Notes under the pieces: model-generated
What the model was told of the DNA's origin: nothing
Database searches by the model: none
The model's input: the letters and a program-made list of their open reading frames with translations, nothing else
Shown here: in pieces, positions 59,646 to 64,000 of the stretch
How positions within the stretch are numbered: position 1 is the first letter of the stretch
How the letters are laid out: the number at the start of each line of letters is the position of its first letter
Made by a program: the position numbers and the translations under genes
Origin: Silene latifolia
Taxonomy: Eukaryota; Streptophyta; Magnoliopsida; Caryophyllales; Caryophyllaceae
NCBI RefSeq assembly: GCF_048544455.1
Contig: NC_133538.1
Span: forward strand, 40,683,969 to 40,747,968
DNA length: 64,000 nt
Reading direction: 5' to 3'

Positions 59646-60921
59646 TGATTGATCTGTAAAGAGTCATTACCATTTATTCCAATGCCCTTCTTGGGAGAAC
59701 AGGACCCCTTTAACTCTTCCATCAAAGGAGGAGAAGTTAAAACTTTCCTGCTGCCATTCTCATTCCCCTGTTTAGTGGCCTTAATAGGAGACTGAGTCCC
59801 ACTGGAAGCACATTTTGGACTATTAGTAGGAGTATGTTCACTGGCATTCACATCTTCTTTATTGATTTTAGGCTGACTTGGAGCAGATGGAATCATTTTA
59901 GGAGCACCCACACTGGTAGCAGTTGAAGCTGGCAGATTGACAGCAACTTCCGTACCTGCTGGAGCCTTGATAGGCCTCCACACCTTCTGAGGTACTCTCT
60001 TTTTTGCACTTTGTTTAGTTCTCCTACAACTGTCTTTCTCATGCCCTATTTGTTTACATTTTGTGCACAAGGTTGGTTTCCATTCATATTCAATTGCAAT
60101 ATTGACCATATTACTCTTCTCATCCATAAACTTAATAGAGTTAGGAAAATTCTGCCCTAATTTCAATTCAACCATGACTCTGCAAAACCTAGTCTGGTTT
60201 TTTGCTCAGTGGCTGCATCACTTTTAACATAGGTACCCACTAGAGCTGCTATTTTAGGAAGACTCTTACCCCAAAACTTCAGAGGAAGTTTGTGCATTCT
60301 GATCCAGGCTGGGACTGATTTAACCTCTTCCTTAGTAAGCTCAACATCAGGCTGCCAGGGTTTGAGGACAAGTGGTTTATTATCAAATAGGAAGTGGCCA
60401 CTCCCTAAAACTGCATTTTTCATTTCTTCAGACTGAAACCTGGCTAGGAAGACGCCATTTGGTAAGAAGGATATTTTGTCAATGACATATTTGTTCCAAA
60501 TTCGTTTCAGGAACCCCTCTAAGATTTTCCATGGAGGGTTGGCACCAACTACAAACCCCACTACAGCATTTTGCCAGTATTCAAGTTCAGATTGCAGATC
60601 ATCATCAGTCAATTGCAACAAATCATCCTGATCCTCATCAAGAAGTTGGATAATCTTTCGTCCATGCACTTGATACCAAGCCTCATCCTGCCCTACATCC
60701 TCCTCTGATGTAGAGTCCTCATCGCAATCCTCTACCACTACTTCAGGCAAGACAATTGGTGGAATTCCAGTCACCTCATGTATATTTTTGTGTTTTTGGC
60801 CTTCATCCACATCTGGCTTTCCAACCACTTTTGTCTTCTCTGATTGTATAGCAGTAGAGACATTATATCTAGAACTATTTGATCGAGATTTAGAGTTAGG
60901 AATAGTTGATTTATTTGTCAT
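59642..60921 (-). pseudogene. LINE ORF1: RNA-binding protein with zinc knuckle
   Basis: The frame 60921-60163 begins MTNKSTIPNSKSRSN and holds the DUF4283-type RNA-binding domain (FLPNGVFLARFQSEEMKNAV). After one frameshift near 60170 the frame 60175-59642 holds the CCHC knuckle CTKCKQIGHEKDSC and a basic, proline-rich tail. The stop TGA overlaps the ATG of ORF2 (sequence ATGA at 59642-59645). Confidence 0.88.
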
Positions 60922-61929
60922 TCTGAAATCAAGGTTTCAAAACCCTAGTTATGGCGGCACTGTCTCGTTCTCTCTCTAAGCATTTCTTAAAATGTATATT
61001 TCCTCAAAACATTGTTACCAATGGCGAGGAGTTGGCAAATCAACTTGCCCAAATGGAAGCCACCCAAATGCTCTATGAAGAATAAGGGGAACATAGTGAG
61101 GGTGAAGAAAAATTTGGATGGCATTATGAAGCTACTCTTGTGAATCCCTCCCCACCTCCTAAATTCATATGCATTGAACATCCCATATTCCAACCTGTAC
61201 CCCACTTTACAAACATTCATGATGGATGTGAATATGAAGATGTAACTTTTGAGGATAGGGAGTGCTTGATTAATTATGGACCAAGAGTGGATGATGAATT
61301 GGAGCATGATGAAGTTGGAGAGGAGAGCAATGGTGAATATGAATTGGAGGCCAATTCTGAGACAAGCACTTTGTCTAAATTGCCTCATGTATCTAGCTCA
61401 CCCACTAGCCTTGCTTCTCCAATTTGGGATACCTATGATGATGATGAGGAAGACCTCACACCATAATTTCCTTCTATAATCTATGTAGAAGAAGTGTGTT
61501 CCCTTGACACTTGTGGGAGTAAAGGTAAAACTTGGAAAGTGGAGGTTGATGAATTTGAACTTGCTATCTTTGGAGAATTGAGAGGCCAAGAGGAAAACTC
61601 TGATGTTGCCATCTTTGATCATAGTTTTGAAGAAATTGAAGATCTCTTCTTTGGAAATGGTTCAAGTTCTAAGGAGGGTCAAGAGGAAAGTGAAGAAAAT
61701 GAAAGCATAAATGACCTCAATGGTGAGAAGTTGACTCCTCCACATCTTATCCTTCAACTATCCCCTTATTAAAGAAATGTGAATTCTCCTTCTACTATTA
61801 CAGGATCGATGAATCAATGCTCTATCATCATAGAATTTGAAAGAGATGGTGGAGAGTGGAAGCCTCCGGATGAATATGGGCCATGCTTCATACCTTATGT
61901 TGGCAAGAACCATGGGCTTGTTGTTTGAA

Positions 61930-64000
61930 GCATTGTAAAGGCCCAAGTGCTAAGGGCAAGGTGAATGAGAGAGTAAGTGGCAAGCTCCCTTGGCCAAACT
62001 TCACGTTGAATTAGAGCGACCCGTATTCATGCTTGTTTGAAGATTGTTCTCAAGCTTTTGATAGGTTGCTAAGAGCATTAAGCAACATGGACAATGATAA
62101 TGAACATGGCAACAAGAAATGAGTTTGGTGGAGTCCTCCCTATGACCACCATTTGTAAATATCCTCTCTCTTAAACTTTGCATTGCATTTAGAATCAATT
62201 AAATACTTGCAACCACACCTCCTCTCTTTTTGCATTGGAAAAAATGTTTTATTCAGTTTGGGGAGGTTTGATTACAAGTACTCAGAGTTAATTCAAATTA
62301 GCTCTCATTTAAATCGATATCATGCATCATAATCATCTAGTTAGCTCATATAGATTAGCTCATCTCATATAGTATAGTATAGATATCTCATATAGTTAGT
62401 TGCATACATTTTTCATTCATGTATGGTCACTCATGACTAAACCTCCACCTTTTTGCACTAGCAATATTGTTTGATTCGGTTTGGGGAGGTTTGATCATAA
62501 GTGTCCTAATCTAATTCAAATTAGCTTTCATATTAATAGAAAACATACATCACTTTAACTTAGTTTAGCTTAATTGCATCATTTGTGACATATGACATAT
62601 AGTTGCATTTATATAGATCATGCATTCATTCATTTCATGCATTGTATTTTCATTCCTACTCTTACGTTGTACATTGAGGACAATGTCCAAAATAAAGTGG
62701 GGGTATTTATATTTCAAAACCTTATAAAAATTTGAAAAATCTTGAAAAATCTCAAAAATATGCTTTTAGTTTCATAAAAACAAAATCCCTAAAAATTAAA
62801 AAATTTCAAAAACCAAAAACATGTTATTTCATTTAGTAGTGCAAAATTGTATATACTTGTGTGTATTGTTCTATTCTCATATAGGTACGCCACTCCATTT
62901 GAAACATATCCTAAGGGAATAAGAAGGCCGCATGGTATGATTGTTCTAATCCTTTCTCCCTTCCATTTCTTTTTACTTATAAGGAGGATGGGCTATATGT
63001 GTATGACGATGTATTAGAGTTTTGTGTTGCATTTTTTCATGCCTATATAATGTTAGGAGCTTGCATTTAGTTTATATGGCATAATAGTTGATAGAAGCAT
63101 ATGCATTAGAGTTGTATATATGTTAGTGTCATAATGGCATGTAGTTGCATGGTAGAAAATGTTTTGTGAAAATGCCTAATTGGGAAGCTTGGCAAGTGTA
63201 TATAAGGCCCTTGTAGATAATTTTTCTCCTTGAGACTTTGTTTGCTAGAATACCCTCAAGACACCCTACGATGTGTCATACTAGTATCTTTTGACACATG
63301 GACTAAGGCCTAGTCAAGAGTATCTTGTGGTGTGATAATTTCTTAGCTACCGTTTATTCCAAGGTGACCTTTGAAGCCATGCAATCGTTCTTTCACTTCT
63401 ATCATCATTTTGTCAACCAAAAGGGAATGAGTACTATAATCATCAAATTGAGTTCAAATGCCAACTGATTGTAAAAAAGTTTGCAATAAGGAGCACAAAA
63501 TAGACTCCTATGCTTTTCTAGAGTACCCTTGCTACATATGGGGTTACTCTCAATGTTTAAATGTCATATCAAAGCCAAAAAGTCAAAATGCCAAAGTATC
63601 AAATGCCAAACATAAAAAAAGGCAAGAAATGTTCTTCAATTGTCAAATGCTACGAAAATGGGGGAAAAAATAACCCAAAAGAAAACTAACATCGTGAAAC
63701 TCAACTATCTTGATCCCTTTATCCATTGATGATCCTATGTTTGCTGCATGGTGGAGAGGGGATGACCCTTTTTCTTGTCTAGGCAAGAGGGGGAATTCCG
63801 CGATCCTACAGTGTTTTCAAACACCATAGGGAATTTGCTCTTGACGAAAGCATTTAGCAATTGTGGACGAAAGTAGCCTAGTTTAACATAACTTAGAGGT
63901 GACTTGTTTGTATCCTCTTAGACTTAGTAACTTGGAGAACTAATATCTATGGTGGAATGTGTACCCTTAAATTGCTTCCCTTTTAGTTGATTTCCACCAC
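61930..64000 (+). other. 3' non-coding region of element E
   Basis: This begins with a decayed gag tail (62040-62170; TTTGGTGGAGTCCTCCCT is shared with F near 49940). It contains two copies of TTTGGGGAGGTTTGATYA (about 62259 and 62480), the segment CATTGAGGACAATGTCC (62671-62687), and sequence matching the 3' non-coding part of F. Element F's ORF1 has no counterpart here. The 63458-63673 frame is fortuitous. Confidence 0.65.

Larger units (their letters stand above)
56031..61002 (-). mobile_element. L1-type LINE with two ORFs inside element E
   Basis: This is about 4.97 kb on the minus strand, flanked by a 14-bp target duplication CTCAAAACATTGTT (56017-56030 and 61003-61016). The left end is a T run, the minus-strand poly(A) tail. 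ORF1 (60921-59642) and ORF2 (59645-56261) are both present, and about 80 bp of 5' leader precede ORF1, so the copy is close to full length. It is disabled by several stops. It is the youngest layer here, since it cuts E's coding region with an intact duplication. Confidence 0.93.
55627..61929 (+). pseudogene. Gag-like coding region of element E, split by the LINE
   Basis: The first part (55627-55992) is Gln/Asn/Pro-rich and ends DFDIKDVVLQMLKDQQDFF, matching the gag C-terminal part of F (DVQKAVLQMQKNQQEFF). After a stop and the LINE (56031-61002), sequence resumes with ELANQLAQMEATQM, equivalent to F's METQLTQLAS region, followed by acidic frames 61140-61466 and 61494-61772 and a last piece to 61929 (CFIPYVGKNHGLVV). 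Several stops separate the frames. The gag core domain, protease and polymerase are absent, and the acidic C-terminal half is unlike F. Confidence 0.65.
42182..64000 (+). mobile_element. Element E: Athila-like LTR retrotransposon, 3' LTR outside the window
   Basis: The plus-strand 5' LTR runs 42182-43547 and 54930-55471 around element F (about 1.9 kb), starting TGATGTGACTTC and ending CTCACATCA. A primer site TGGCGCCGTTGCTGGGG (55475-55491) follows. A gag-like frame (55627-61929) is split by a LINE. From 61930 to the window end the sequence matches, in reverse, the 3' non-coding part of F. No polymerase is present. From the F layout, the 3' LTR should begin near 64270. Confidence 0.85.

Noticed and set aside
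62259..62500. TTTGGGGAGGTTTGA copies as the end of element E
   Set aside because: No LTR start follows; the similar region of F has such purine copies well inside the element.

Overview
The window is plant nuclear DNA made almost entirely of nested transposable elements. I found no ordinary host gene, rRNA or tRNA gene. The evidence is Tat-lineage Ty3/gypsy polyproteins, Athila-type gag and ORF1 proteins, plant L1-type LINE proteins, LTRs with 5-bp target duplications, and a Mutator-like element with a 9-bp duplication. The Retand-like elements with a reverse-strand extra gene, and the abundance of CTCGATCGAG palindromes, make me think of Caryophyllales, perhaps Caryophyllaceae. That is recollection and inference, not proof.

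Left block (1-40914) is a nest at least four deep. The oldest element, D (minus strand, non-coding, initiator-Met primer site), holds B, a Mutator-like element (30985-32132) and C. C (32835-40369) is a complete non-coding LTR element with CCCAA duplications. B (1-27386, minus strand) is a Tat-lineage Ty3/gypsy element whose 3' end lies left of the window. B is split by G (1838-4489, a miniature LTR element) and by H (8240-24406, an Athila-like element with only a gag remnant). H is split by A (9191-19105), a complete Tat-lineage element flanked by CCCTA. The second LTR of H keeps the uninterrupted version of A's target site.

Between the blocks, 40915-42181 is unassigned AT-rich sequence with a short tandem repeat and one unrecognised 89-codon frame.

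Right block (42182-64000): E is a plus-strand Athila-like element that runs off the right edge. Its 5' LTR is split by F (43548-54924, minus strand), a relative that has gag, protease and an Athila ORF1 but no reverse transcriptase, RNase H or integrase. E's coding region is split by an L1-type LINE (56031-61002) with a 14-bp target duplication.

Two patterns stand out. (1) In A and B the gag-pol lies on the minus strand, while a separate plus-strand gene between pol and the 3' LTR has a TATA box (seen in A) and three GT-AG introns at matching places in both copies. The introns can survive transposition because the genomic RNA is the opposite strand. (2) Four different LTR families (C, E, F, H) each carry arrays of family-specific, CG-containing short palindromes about 50-320 bp upstream of the LTR TATA box, with further arrays inside C, F and H and a variant array inside D. 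I consider this the best candidate for an undescribed regulatory or epigenetic system here.

All coding regions are damaged by stops or frameshifts, so these are mostly dead copies. LTR divergence agrees with the nesting order: about 13 differences in 657 bp by hand count for A, visibly more for H.
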